Shown: positions 24,801 to 33,983 of the stretch, piece after piece
Layout of the letters: every line of letters begins with the position of its first letter
Position numbering within the stretch: the first letter of the stretch is position 1
Assembly (NCBI GenBank): GCA_012934845.2
Contig: WNNJ02001288.1
Span: 124,001 to 188,000 of the forward strand
Source: Pomphorhynchus laevis
Taxonomy: Eukaryota; Acanthocephala; Palaeacanthocephala; Echinorhynchida; Pomphorhynchidae
Direction: 5' to 3'
DNA length: 64,000 nt
Notes under the pieces: model-generated
Database searches by the model: none
Told to the model about the DNA's origin: nothing
The model's input: the letters and a program-made list of their open reading frames with translations, nothing else
Made by a program: the position numbers and the translations under genes

Positions 24801-27800
24801 AAATTCGCGGCCATGTAGTCCATGATTAAAAATCAAGTGAATCAACACCCCAACGAAGATATCCGCAAAATGACGCTTATTCACGTGCACTGTATCCCCT
24901 TTGAAGGTACACAAGAAGGGAAGGGCGTGGAGTATACATCAGAGAGATGATAATTCTCACTCCGGACAAGGAGCGGCCATCATTCCCGCTTGTAGGGCCG
25001 GATGAGCGTACACCATTGCAATATGAAGTAATTTCTGCTCGTTTTCACTGTAAATCATTCAGTGGAACTCGAGAGGTGTTTCTGCATTTAGTCTTTTATC
25101 TGGTCGAGATGCAGATGTTATAGTCCTTCTGGAAACTAGATCTATCTCGTATCTCCAGGACATTACTCGGTTTATTTCAAAGTAATAACCTCCCACTTTT
25201 CTCCGTGCATAACCCCACCTCACTCTTCTTCTCAAGGTCTTTTAACTTTAATTAAATGCTATTTAAGATCATCCCTCATTTTAAATTATTCTTGCCTAGC
25301 CCTGACTTGCTTAGCGTTAACATCTAGAAGAACGGTAAACGCATCATTTCAGTCGATATCTATATTCGGCTGGGTGATATTCACAATAACTGTAACTTCC
25401 TGGACCGTATATTGGGTAGCGGCTATGGCATGTTACAAGGATCCTCACTTTCTCCATCTTATATATTGCTGCTTCTATTATACTCTTCAAAACATTTATA
25501 CGCGATCGCGCCAACATCCTAGTTTTCTGAACGCAGGTGAAAATATGTAGTCTCCGACACCAGCCGCTTCCTTTTAAGATTAAAAGACCATTACCATAAT
25601 CCAATCATATTCACAACTCCCCCAAATTCCAGGTGGTTGTGTTTAATGATGCTCCTGCGACAAATAAAAAGCAAGATAGACTAGCAATTTTAACTCTCTC
25701 TTCTATATTAAACAATCAACCACTCCTTACCTTTACACATCTAGTAAAATACCTGGGGTGTACCATTACGATTTAATGGTCGATATGTTCAGACTTGAAT
25801 AAATTCAAGAGTGTACTGAAGAGAACTAAATGTGCCCTGAAACATTTGTCATGAAGTGAGAAAGATCAGGTGCACCTCTGCGGTTAGGCAATCTCAGGAT
25901 TGGTCTTCTTTTCTAGAGTACGTCCCACATAACAAATACCAAGGTATCTGAAGCAACTCATTTAGAGATTACCTTCCATAGTATACCTTGACTGAACTCT
26001 CAGGTGTGAGAGACCTTGAATAATTCAAACGGAAGCCAGCGCACTGTGTAGGCTGATGGGATCTGATCCCCATGGCCTGGCAGTGGAAAAACAACCAAAT
26101 GAATCATATTTATTGTTCTATCAAGATATATTTTTTATGCTTAACCAAATTTATTTATCATTTTTTTGTATTAATAAAATCTTTATTATTATTTTTCTTT
26201 GATGTTGTTGCAAATTTTGAGTATTTGTCTAAAAGGCAAAATTGATGCTATTTTGTTTAATGAACTTTTTGTAATTTTCCTAAAGATTATAGCAGGAGAT
26301 ATCGAAATATTGTTAATATTTTGGAATAAAACTAATTTCTTCGTTTTTACAAAATTATAAGAAATAAATGGATATTTTCAATGATTATTAATAATTTTAA
26401 AATATAATGGTTTTTTATGTGTCATAATTTGTAAAATCTATTGAACTAAATCAGTTTTATTAATTTCATACATTATTTTAGTAGATATAAGCACTAATGA
26501 TCTAGTGGTAACACAAGAAGACCAAGAAACGGGGCAGGATCAGTCAAAAATTGCCACACAGGTCGGACAGCCGAAAATTGCAACACTTAAAGAAAAACGA
26601 AAAATGTTTTTTAGAAAGGTATATTGATAGATATTTGATTTATAATATCTTATAAACAGCATTTAAAGGCAATGATCTTTTCATAATTTACCACAAGAAA
26701 TGTTTCCTTTAAATTTTTTTTGGCTATTTCTCAAGTTTTAAAATTAGTTTGAAGAAAACAAATAATAAACTTTTATTTTGCCAAGATATATAATTTACCA
26801 AAAAATGTTTTACCCAAAAAACTAAAGTACATAGATGCGATTAAACTATTTTCTGTCCCTGTACTTGAAAAATGATTTAAAAATCGTTATTTAGTTTATT
26901 ATTTTACCTTTTATAATTGTCTAATTTCATGTCTTGTTTATCATTTCATCCTTTGAAATCAACCTGGGTTTTATTTTCCATCTACATAACATACATGTAC
27001 ACTTAGTTAATTTATTTGTTAATAAATAAATAAATTAATTTATTAATTCCTTTTAATTTATTTGTTAATTTATTTATTTATTAATCTATTAAAATTATTA
27101 TTTAATATTTGATTAATGTACTACTTATTTTTTCATAATTTCGAATATACTGGAAATCAGGTTCTCTCCAGAAGTTGCTTTATCCATCCTTTTTTGGATA
27201 TCAGAAAAGTATAATCTCCTTGAGTTGATTATTTTGTAATATATAGGCAATTAATGACAGCAAATTCAAATTAATATGCACACGAAATCTAAAGATTAAC
27301 TCTAAATATTAAAGGTTTAATTTTGCGTTTATATTCAAACCCACATGATAGACATTTAGAGTCTTATTTAGATTGTATTGCCTTTTCGTACAGTGAACTA
27401 AGTGAATATTATTAACGAGTATATCTTGGATTCGCTCACAAAATGCAAAATGTCCAAACGAAGCAGCCAACTTTTTAAATCTTTATTCTATGACAAACTT
27501 AAAATAAAGTTATTAAATTTCCAAAATACTAAACTTGTCAATACTTTAGTAAGTAAAATGTATAATAGATAAATAATTCTAGTGTCACACATTTGTCGAT
27601 CTACTTTACATACAAGTTGGGTTAGCTCTTTCGTCTATTTCCTTATAATATTTCTAACTGTAATATGTTAAATCAATCAAATTACAAAATGCATGCACAT
27701 TCAAAACTTATATTGCAAATGTACAATATATAATTAATATGATTAACTGTAATATGTTAATTACATAATTAACATATTAAATTAAAAAATTCAATTTAAA

Positions 27801-30800
27801 AAATTTATTTTTTTTAATTAAAATTATAATTTGAACAAATAACTTAAATCTAATATTAATGTGAATCGGAATTAATTAAATTTATTAAATTAATTAAATT
27901 CTTATCACCATAAACTGAGTACTTTGTAGAGAAAGGATTTTAAACTCATCTAAAAAGTGAATAGATTTTTAAAATATACAAAAAATAATGCATTTTTCAA
28001 ATGTGTGAACTAACAATATCTTTGCTGTTTAAAGGCAGTTACATTGCATCCACCATACGACGTTGTACCAAATATGCGTCCAGTTATTTTGATCGGTCCA
28101 TCATTAAAAGGATACGATGTAACGGACATGATGCAGAAAGCTGTTTTTGATTTTCTTAAAACCCGCTACGAAGGTTCAATCACAATAACTCGTATAACAG
28201 CCGATATTTCATTAGCCAAACGAACTTGTTCTGTCGGTGTTTCTACAAGTAAAGGAGCGCTATCAATTATGGAAAGAAGCGTAGCTAGTACAAAACAAAT
28301 ATCAGACAATCTGCGCGGGATTTTCGATGAAATTGAACGCATATTTGAACTTGCTCGATCACTTAATCTCGTCGTGCTAGATTGTGACACAATCAACCAT
28401 CCCGCACAAATGCAGAAGACTTCACTATCGCCTATTTTAGTATATTTAAAAATTAGTTCTCCAAAAGTGAGTATTAAAATCAATAATTATAAATTATACT
28501 TTAAAATTTATAAAATTTAAATTTTACCTTTTTCATTGATATTTGCTATAAATTTGAAATTTTATTGATTTAAATATTTATAAATTTGCAAATTTATAAA
28601 TTTGTTATTAAAATTAATTCTTTTATATAAATTGATTCATTTTATTGCTTTTTCAATTAGAAATAAATAATAATTATTACTTTGTAATAATTTACAGTAG
28701 AATTGCAAAATAAGATTAAACAAACACAATTTAAGTAGCAAAAGAAAAAAGAAAAATTCTCAAGTTCAACAGCCTGCGTATCCATTCATATGTTCCTAAA
28801 TTCATTTTGAATTTTATATTTTTAAAATAAATAATGTTTTTTTGAATATAGTTTTATTTTATATTTTTTAAGTATACTTTATTTCATTTTTATATTTTAT
28901 TTTGATTTATTTGTAAAAGTATTGAGTAAAATTAAAACTTAATTAACTTTGTAATTAATTACTTTCAATTAATTTTAAATTAATAGGTTCTGAAATGAAC
29001 GAAATCAAATTAACTTCAATCATCGTCAATTTCATTAATTTAACGTCACAAATGTCTTAAATAAAATATATATTTTAAAAATTAACATTTTTATCGTTTT
29101 TATTCGGCTGTAATTCGTTCTAAACGGTTAGAAAATTACGGAGCAAATCGACAAAGTGAATTTGATCGCCACATTCGTAAGGTGACATTTCCTTTTACAA
29201 AGAATGAGACGAAGCAAGTTTTAAAGGAATCAATAGTGTCTGTATTAATAAGAATCGTTGTACCTTTTTATACAAACATAAAAGCTTTTAAGCCTCTAAG
29301 ATGCAATTATTACAAATACTGATGTGATCCGATTGGTGACAAAAGTTTTAAAAGAATCCCTAGTGTTGTTATAGAGGATAACTGTAATTTTCATGAAATT
29401 ACTTATTATCTTATAAAAAAACATTTTGTTATTAATTTATTTTGTAATAAATTTGACCTTGTTATAATTGTAAAGATCCTGTGCTTAGATTTTAAATTTT
29501 AGATTTAACATAACTTTAGAATTTCGGAGCAGGATGAACAAAACTCCAATTTATTTTTATAATACGTTAACTGCAATGGTATCACCAGAAAATCAAAACG
29601 TAATTTGAACACATTACATTTTGTTTATGTGATGATGCTAAATAAAGTTATATATTTGTTTGTAAGCCGTTAGTTTTTTATCAGCTTAGGAAACTTAAAT
29701 TAAAGAAAAAAACCAGGGTGTATCAATTTGTGATAACATTCAAGCATTCATTAAAATTAATAAATTAAATTTTGATTGGATTCTACAAAATATGATGCTT
29801 ATATGACATTAATTTTTGGTAATATTTTCAATTATTCAACGAAATACATCAGAAGTAAAATTAGAAATACGATTATTTGACTTTCATGATACGAAAGAAC
29901 TCTTCTCCATCGGTAATGAATAAAGATAAGTTTGAAATAACTGAGTTTGATCCATTTATTAGAATGAACAAATTGCGTTTTTGATTTCTGTTGATGCTAC
30001 ATCAGTTGCTAAAAGTCAATCCGTGTTTTGTTGATCCTACTCTGAAATTCTTAAGTTAATAAATGGATCGATTATATTTGATGTTATTTAAATTTTAATC
30101 TTCACATTTAGTAACAAAAATCAGTTTTTTATGTTTGCAATAATTTGTTATCCTCATAACATTAACTTTCTTATTCTCACTAGCGAATTTATATATTTGT
30201 TAGTAATCCGTTAACTTTTTATCAGCTTAATAATTAAATTTATGAAATTAAATTAGTGATTTATGATATTCTAAGTGCGTGGCTTGTTATACCTTGTGGT
30301 AAGGTAATTTTTAGAATAAAGTTCTTTCATTATACGAAAGAACTCTTCTCCATCGGTAAAAATTAAGATCAGTTTGAAATAACTAAAATACATTATATCG
30401 ACGAAATGCATTATAAATAGAATTAGTAATAAGACCCATCAGATTTTAAAAAGTCTAATGGATCAAAAAAATCTAATTGTCTCATTTTCTTGTTTTTTAA
30501 ACAAGAAAATGAGACATTAAAAAGTAAAATAGAGCGAAAAACGAAGAAATACAAACAATCGATAAGAAATAGAAACAAAAAGAAACTAATTCCCAAGCAA
30601 ATAAGAATAGCTAAAAAATAAAAATAGAGATATGCAAATAAGACAGCAAAATAGCAATAAAAAATTATCCGTTTTTTATAATTATAATTAAATAATTATA
30701 TTATGTTAAGAAAAATAGAAAAATTTGAAATGTTAAATATTTGTAGAAGATAAAGATTTGGAATGCTAAAAGATAGTTACTAACAATAAGATAATTTTAA

Positions 30801-33800
30801 ATTTTAATTCGAATCGTTATATTTTGTGTTTTCCTTTTGTAATTAAATATTTATTATTTGGTATTTTCATTTTCTATTTTGTTGCTTTTATTTTACAGGA
30901 AAACTAATCATTTCTAATTTATTTAATCAATTAATTATCGATTAATTATCGATTATTTCAAGATTGTATTTAATTATCTTGTGATTGTCGATTGATATTA
31001 CGCTTATGGTCATTATTTCATTGTTAGACCTAGCGAATTATGGCTCGCTATACTTTGACTACGACGCCTTATAAGTAGCTAGCAAACATATTCTGTTTAG
31101 GTACTTCAGAAATTGATCAAGAGCAGAGGAAAATCTCAGACAAAAAATCTTAATGTTCAACTGGTAGTAGCTGAAAAGCTTAGCCAATGTCCAACGGTAA
31201 ATTATATTTTGGATTCCTCAATTTATGTATCATTTAAAATTAAAAATTTCACAAATTTACAAATTAAAAAAAATTAAAAATTTCACATTCATGTGTGTAA
31301 CCAATCAAAATTAGTATCGCTTACTAATTTGCTCTTTTATATCGATTTATATTATCGATTTCTATTGCTTTCTATTGCTATATAATTATGTGATTTAATA
31401 TCATTTAATAATTCGTCGTTTTAAATTTGAATCATCCAACATAGTAAGCCAAGTATCGCATAATGATAAATATAGCTAACTTAATGTATCTTAAGTATCT
31501 TAATGTATCGTTATGCAGTATTTATATATAAAATGTATCGATTTATCCAGTATTTTTATCAACCGATAATAATTAAAATACCATCTATTAGAATAAAGAT
31601 TATGTAGCAGGATGATGTCTTGGTATCATATTGGAACTACTAGATGAAATGAACTGTTTTGTTGTCAAAATGTAAATTCAATATTAACAAGTTTAAATTA
31701 TCCTTTGTTTAAATAATCCAATGTTGTCCACAACAACATTTCGGGTTTATTCTCTTCACCTACACTGCCGTCTTCTCAAACTTTCTGTACAGAGACTCAG
31801 TCTAATGTAATTCATTAAGAGAATATTCCATAATCATAATGTAGGATTAACACATCAGCTTGTTTCCTTCGATGAAAAGAAGCAGTGGGTTGTCTTTGGG
31901 AACCCATGTAAAAATACTCTTGTAGTTGAAACTTCTTTTCTGAAAAAAAATTCTTTATAAAATTTATAAAATACTTGTTCCAGAGAATTGGATCAGAGGT
32001 CATCAATGTTTGATGACCTCTAATAGGATTAGCGGTCATCAAACATTATATTCAATTATTGTAAGTAATTCATTTGTTAATAAAAACGGTAATATAATGT
32101 AAAACACTATCTGTATTATATATATTATAATATAGTATATTATATAGTATATTAAATCTATATTATGTCTATTATATCAAGTTACAATTTAAAATTTAAA
32201 TTCAAAATAAAAGTTAATTTTTTGAATTGACTAATAAATAACAAATTATGTATCAGAATAAGGATTAGAGAAATTCAATAAATTTATTTATAAATAATAA
32301 CCTTATAATCAGATAACTGAGTCTACTTATTTTATTCTAAATAATAATGATAAATAATAACTAATTATATAAAATTTTATACAATTTATATTTATATCAA
32401 CTTAAAATTTAAAATAAGAGTCAATTTTAAGATTGAATTTTATTAAATTTTGTTATTTTATAAATAATATACGATATATTTGAAAATAAATAGTATATAT
32501 TACGTGTATATATACATGTAATTTATACATGTATGTATTTGTATTTTTAAATAGTTAATAATGATCTATAAGTTGTAATTTACATATTATAGCAATTGTT
32601 AAAATTTTCTTATTTAATGTATTATATTTATAAATATAAATAATAAACGATTGTTATATAAGATTTTATATAAGCAACATTTCTTTTTTAATTAAAAATA
32701 AAATAAAACAATCATTTCCATGAAAATTAACGTTTGCGACAACAGTATTAAGTTACAATAATAGCATTTATTGCGGCTAACTGTAACAACACATTAATTA
32801 AGTATAATATCCACAAATAATAAAACTTTGATTGCGTAAAGCAGATCAGCTTACTGAGTCTACGTATTTTATACAATATATAAATAAAATGAATAAATAA
32901 TTATAAGATTTTATCTAATTTATATCAAGTTAAAAATAAAAAATTGAAATTTAAAATAAACGTAATTTTTATGAATTGACAAATAAATAGCATACGTTGT
33001 ATCAGAATACGGATTAGAGCTCATCAGGTGGAACTGCTATGTTATCAGTTTTCGGCCCCAATTTCTCGACCCAGCATAGTAGCGGGGTCAAATACGTGTT
33101 CAAGACGTATTTCCTCTGATGAAATTTTATTATTTATTATTACATTATTCAAATAACAAGGTATCTTATTATTGTCAGTCAATAATTGTCTAGTGTTAAA
33201 CGAACTTTTTAATATTAATTATTGAGAAGACCCACCCATTGATATTTGGGTGTCTTTTATATAACTAATAGTTAGATAATCTACTGCTATCTTACTGTTT
33301 TAAATAAAAATTTATGATTTTTATTCTTATTATTGGCTGAAGAACAACTTGTTGACGGAAACATTAAATATAATCAACTAAAGTCTTTATTTATTAGAAA
33401 TAATACTAATAATATTGCGAAATTGAATATTTGAATATTAATTTTCTTTGCTTTAGTTTATTGAACTATAAAAATATTGTCTTTCCGTTTTTTACAGTCT
33501 GCCTTTGATATTATTCTTGATAAAAATCAACTGGATGATGCATGCTCATCACTTGCTCAATATCTGGATAATTATTGGGATGCAACACATCCGAAACTTA
33601 CAGAGCCAACTGAGAAAGTAATTAGACCCGAACCGTTAACAGCATCAGCCTCTCCTCGCCGCTCTCACGTTCCTCTACCACCGCCACCAATACCATCCGA
33701 TTTGATGTTGTCTAGATTATTGATGACGCGGACGGCCAACGAAGGGCAAACTCGACTTTATTCGCCAGAATCTGTACACGTAGTTCGCCCACAGTGGCAA

Positions 33801-33983
33801 ATGCCTATAAACAACACATTTTCCAATATGATTCCGCAACAATTTATGCCCGCAAACCATACTGAAAATATCAAAGTTACGCCTATTACAGCCACGGAAC
33901 CCATACATGTAAAACTTTTTACCTTACCTCCATCAGAGCAGCAATCTCCGAACTTCGGTCGTCACCGTTTGAAACTACAGTGA
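12802..33983 (+). CDS. CACNB-like: Voltage-gated calcium channel beta subunit gene, eight coding exons
   Basis: Cytoplasmic auxiliary subunit that binds the alpha-1 pore I-II linker and promotes channel trafficking and gating. Exons: 12802-12867, 16356-16487, 17902-18024, 18081-18193, 26492-26618, 28035-28466, 31101-31196, 33498-33983; about 524 codons, within the usual 480-660. The family order is intact: variable N-terminus with SADTHS, SH3 ([10 protein letters not shown] to DWWIGRR, then [10 protein letters not shown]), HOOK linker, then guanylate-kinase-like domain ([76 protein letters not shown]) and a proline-rich tail. The start ATG has an in-frame TGA 12 bases upstream. All junctions keep phase if exon 4 ends at 18193 and exon 5 starts at 26492; that junction is least certain. 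Intron 3 is only 56 bp; intron 4 is 8.3 kb, filled by retroelements. Confidence 0.92.
13130..15070. mobile_element. Canonical Penelope-like element fragments in inverted arrangement
   Basis: 13,891-14,223 (-) encodes a GIY-YIG endonuclease end: [33 protein letters not shown], then NHVIETGH. This C-terminal type is found in canonical Penelope elements. On the opposite strand 14,508-14,640 encodes the palm end of an RT ([19 protein letters not shown]). Around them are inverted arms, 13,600-13,746 and 14,694-14,842, near-identical over ~147 bp. Outer pLTR-like sequence contains a ~155-bp direct repeat (13,319 and 13,474) and a 15-bp-arm hairpin (13,289-13,335). Such scrambled tandem/inverted inserts are characteristic of Penelope elements. 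All coding pieces are dead. Confidence 0.75.
15201..15303. repeat. 103-bp near-perfect palindrome
   Basis: Inverted arms of about 49 bp meet at a 4-5 bp centre. The inner arms (CTGCAGGTT..., ATTGCTATTGAAAT) are almost perfect and the outer arms match with a few changes (GTAAACATTAAAA against TTTTAATGCTTAC). It lies in intron 1 of the calcium channel gene. It could be a foldback MITE. Confidence 0.75.
15484..15575 (-). other. Exon-like segment on the opposite strand (unrecognised)
   Basis: The minus strand reads [20 protein letters not shown] then [10 protein letters not shown], bounded by an acceptor (CGTTTAG) and a perfect donor (GTAAGT). The open frame continues past the donor for about 35 more codons. 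I do not recognise the protein. It may be an exon of a nested gene or a piece of a transposon ORF. Nearby ORF 15,669-15,866 (-) is also unrecognised. Confidence 0.25.
16356..16487 (+). CDS. CACNB-like: Calcium channel beta subunit, exon 2
   Basis: Acceptor ...TTTAACAG, donor GTGTGT, 44 codons, phase 0 at both ends. The [15 protein letters not shown] start matches the conserved GSADSxTSRPS region, and the acidic stretch ending [11 protein letters not shown] precedes the SH3 strand encoded by exon 3. Confidence 0.9.
16594..16753. repeat. 160-bp hairpin element (foldback MITE-like)
   Basis: Arms of about 71 bp (16,594-16,664 and 16,682-16,753) are inverted and over 90% identical, with a 17-bp centre. 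The ends read ATTAAACAGAAAC and GTTTCTGTTTAAT. It lies in intron 2 of the calcium channel gene. Transcribed, it would form a long hairpin. Confidence 0.8.
16946..17147. repeat. 24-bp minisatellite ending in a 34-bp perfect palindrome
   Basis: Eight to nine units of roughly TTTAAATCGGAAAGAATTCT plus TAAC. The 64-codon ORF across it is just the repeat translated (NSFRFKVK). 17,114-17,147 is a perfect palindrome centred on GAATTC in which the last unit is inverted. Confidence 0.85.
17265..17310 (-). repeat. Penelope pLTR hammerhead-like core, degenerate
   Basis: Minus strand: CTACAGATGATAACAGGAGC then TATCGATATATTG, the same layout as the cores at 5,941 and 26,280 with substitutions. A related piece lies at about 18,440-18,485 (-), with GATAGCAAGAGCTGTCGAAA. 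Stem II and GAAA are visible; CUGANGA is damaged. Confidence 0.35.
17902..18024 (+). CDS. CACNB-like: Calcium channel beta subunit, exon 3 (SH3, first part)
   Basis: Acceptor TTTTAG, donor GTGCGT, 41 codons, phase 0. Encodes [17 protein letters not shown] and [11 protein letters not shown], the first SH3 strands of the beta subunit. Confidence 0.93.
18081..18193 (+). CDS. CACNB-like: Calcium channel beta subunit, exon 4 (SH3, second part)
   Basis: Follows a 56-bp intron (18025-18080). Encodes [13 protein letters not shown] and [18 protein letters not shown]. The usual WWIGRLVKEG...VGFIPSP spacing is altered ([11 protein letters not shown]). The 3' end is either 18193 (donor GTATTT, phase 2) or 18201 (donor GTTTTA, phase 1); the first agrees with an exon 5 start at 26492, the second with 26482. 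An unseen small alternative exon between them is possible, since this region is alternatively spliced in other animals. Confidence 0.8.
18490..19066. other. AT-rich intron sequence with short A/T palindromes
   Basis: No coding or RNA feature seen. 18,950-19,035 consists of alternating inverted repeats of TATAGAGTATA/TATACTATA type. Confidence 0.5.
19067..19181. other. GC-rich structured island just 5' of the Naiad element
   Basis: 115 bp of balanced base composition inside very AT-rich DNA. It contains a 7-bp hairpin (AGTTTAG, 19,130, with CTAAACT, 19,148) and a GGTG-GCGA-CACC hairpin with a GNRA-type loop (19,156-19,167). It abuts the Naiad coding region, so it may be its 5' untranslated end. 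No ribozyme core fits. Confidence 0.4.
19190..22290 (+). mobile_element. Naiad-type Penelope-like element (N-terminal GIY-YIG), near complete, inactivated
   Basis: Reference copy for this window. From 19,246 to 21,490 one reading frame runs with only four internal stops (about 19,447, 19,771, 20,239, 21,301). Domain order: zinc-like CNRKNCIVC (19,267-19,293), GIY-YIG endonuclease [15 protein letters not shown] (19,390-19,434), linker with the CxC motif TECNCKS (20,242-20,262), then [12 protein letters not shown] and IKPRF, motif [11 protein letters not shown] (21,061-21,090), an extra segment between A and B ([15 protein letters not shown] and following), motif B region [16 protein letters not shown], catalytic YIDD (21,445-21,456), then [10 protein letters not shown]. 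Endonuclease before RT, the CxC linker and the insertion between A and B define the Naiad branch rather than canonical Penelope. The 3' untranslated part holds a structured motif (21,947-22,046) and ends near GACTCAGTTAGCTGATTTGA. It lies in intron 4 of the calcium channel gene. Confidence 0.85.
21947..22046 (+). ncRNA. Conserved ~100-nt motif with potential pseudoknot at Naiad 3' end
   Basis: Outer stem TCAGAGGAA with TTCCTCCTGA; hairpin AAATACAT with ATGTATTT; then GGCCCC and CTGCTATG, pairing with GGGGCC and CATAGCAG in the interlocked order a-b-a'-b'. Flanking arms (AATAAATAATA... before, ...TTATTTATT after) extend the fold. Six other copies occur in the window. The function is unknown; hand checks show strong primary conservation but no clear compensatory changes. 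Confidence 0.55.
22290..24490 (-). mobile_element. Non-LTR retrotransposon remnant (ORF1 and endonuclease part)
   Basis: Read leftwards: an ORF1-like stretch (about 24,480-23,660) with an RNA-binding-like segment ([14 protein letters not shown]), then degenerate zinc knuckles at 23,640-23,510 ([22 protein letters not shown]), then an APE-type endonuclease region with [10 protein letters not shown] (about 23,018-22,985). ORFs at 22,268-22,594 and 23,931-24,176 are parts of it. The GDFN box and knuckle order indicate a Jockey/CR1/I-like LINE. Many stops. Confidence 0.65.
24600..25960 (+). mobile_element. Non-LTR retrotransposon remnant, opposite orientation
   Basis: 24,612-24,818 encodes a last ORF1 zinc knuckle ([20 protein letters not shown]). 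Around 25,360-25,480 lies RT motif B ([14 protein letters not shown]), and 25,640-25,860 gives the post-palm phrase [10 protein letters not shown] and [16 protein letters not shown]. The order matches a Jockey/I-like LINE with most of ORF2 deleted. It is head to head with the previous element. 25,960-26,275 shows nothing clear. Confidence 0.6.
26275..26345 (+). repeat. Penelope pLTR hammerhead-like core
   Basis: CTAAAGATTATAGCAGGAGA then TATCGAAATATT and GGAATAAAAC: stem II (TATAGC-AGGA-GATATC, imperfect) followed by GAAA. It is just upstream of exon 5. Intron 5 (26,619-28,034) is otherwise AT-rich and featureless. Confidence 0.4.
26492..26618 (+). CDS. CACNB-like: Calcium channel beta subunit, exon 5 (HOOK region)
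   Basis: Encodes a polar linker rich in Q, D and T ending [11 protein letters not shown], equivalent to the KEKRKPFFKK run before the guanylate-kinase domain. The donor GTATAT follows a complete codon. Three closely spaced AG acceptors (exon starts 26482, 26485, 26492) are possible; only 26492 fits donor 18193. Confidence 0.8.
28035..28466 (+). CDS. CACNB-like: Calcium channel beta subunit, exon 6 (guanylate-kinase-like domain, main part)
   Basis: 144 codons, phase 0, acceptor TTTAAAG, donor GTGAGT. Carries [50 protein letters not shown] and [19 protein letters not shown] up to ISSPK. The P-loop is of the degenerate kind normal for this non-catalytic family. The loop [11 protein letters not shown] differs from the commoner NNPSK loop. 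Confidence 0.96.
29095..29323 (+). pseudogene. Unassigned protein-like reading frame in intron 6
   Basis: An open frame without a starting ATG encodes [20 protein letters not shown], then [20 protein letters not shown] and [11 protein letters not shown] before a stop; it can be followed a little beyond. A donor-like AAGGTGACA lies inside. The composition looks protein-like rather than random, but I cannot assign a family. It may be a retro- or transposon-derived relic. The rest of intron 6 (28,467-31,100) is AT-rich with no other visible feature. Confidence 0.25.
31101..31196 (+). CDS. CACNB-like: Calcium channel beta subunit, exon 7
   Basis: 32 codons, phase 0: [20 protein letters not shown] through EKLSQCPT, flanked by acceptor CTGTTTAG and donor GTAAAT. 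The boundaries fall at the same residues as in other animal beta subunits. Confidence 0.95.
31985..32300. repeat. Hairpin and Naiad tail piece lacking the structured motif
   Basis: A perfect 11-bp stem GAGGTCATCAA with TTGATGACCTC sits near 31,996-32,020. Its arm equals the outer edge of the Naiad 3' motif. At 32,205-32,270 the usual motif flank (GAATTGACTAATAAATAAC ... GGATTAGAG) is present, but the 100-nt motif itself is missing. Confidence 0.5.
32310..33180 (-). mobile_element. Tandem Naiad 3' tails with structured motif
   Basis: Two tail copies in the same orientation: 32,310-32,430 (starting with the TAACTGAGTCTAC signature) and 32,843-33,121, the second with the structured motif at 33,021-33,121 on the minus strand. 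No coding part is attached. It lies in intron 7 of the calcium channel gene. Confidence 0.65.
33498..33983 (+). CDS. CACNB-like: Calcium channel beta subunit, exon 8 (last)
   Basis: Acceptor TTTTTTACAG, then [20 protein letters not shown] and [12 protein letters not shown], ending the guanylate-kinase-like domain. A 120-residue, low-similarity tail with a proline run ([10 protein letters not shown]) ends at TGA 33981-33983. A partial, broken copy of this exon lies at 50,797-51,117. Confidence 0.95.
   Translation, partial: SAFDIILDKNQLDDACSSLAQYLDNYWDATHPKLTEPTEKVIRPEPLTASASPRRSHVPLPPPPIPSDLMLSRLLMTRTANEGQTRLYSPESVHVVRPQWQMPINNTFSNMIPQQFMPANHTENIKVTPITATEPIHVKLFTLPPSEQQSPNFGRHRLKLQ

Noticed and set aside
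28166-28483. 105-codon minus-strand ORF
   Set aside because: It is the antisense shadow of calcium channel exon 6.
33717-33908. 63-codon minus-strand ORF
   Set aside because: It is the antisense shadow of calcium channel exon 8.
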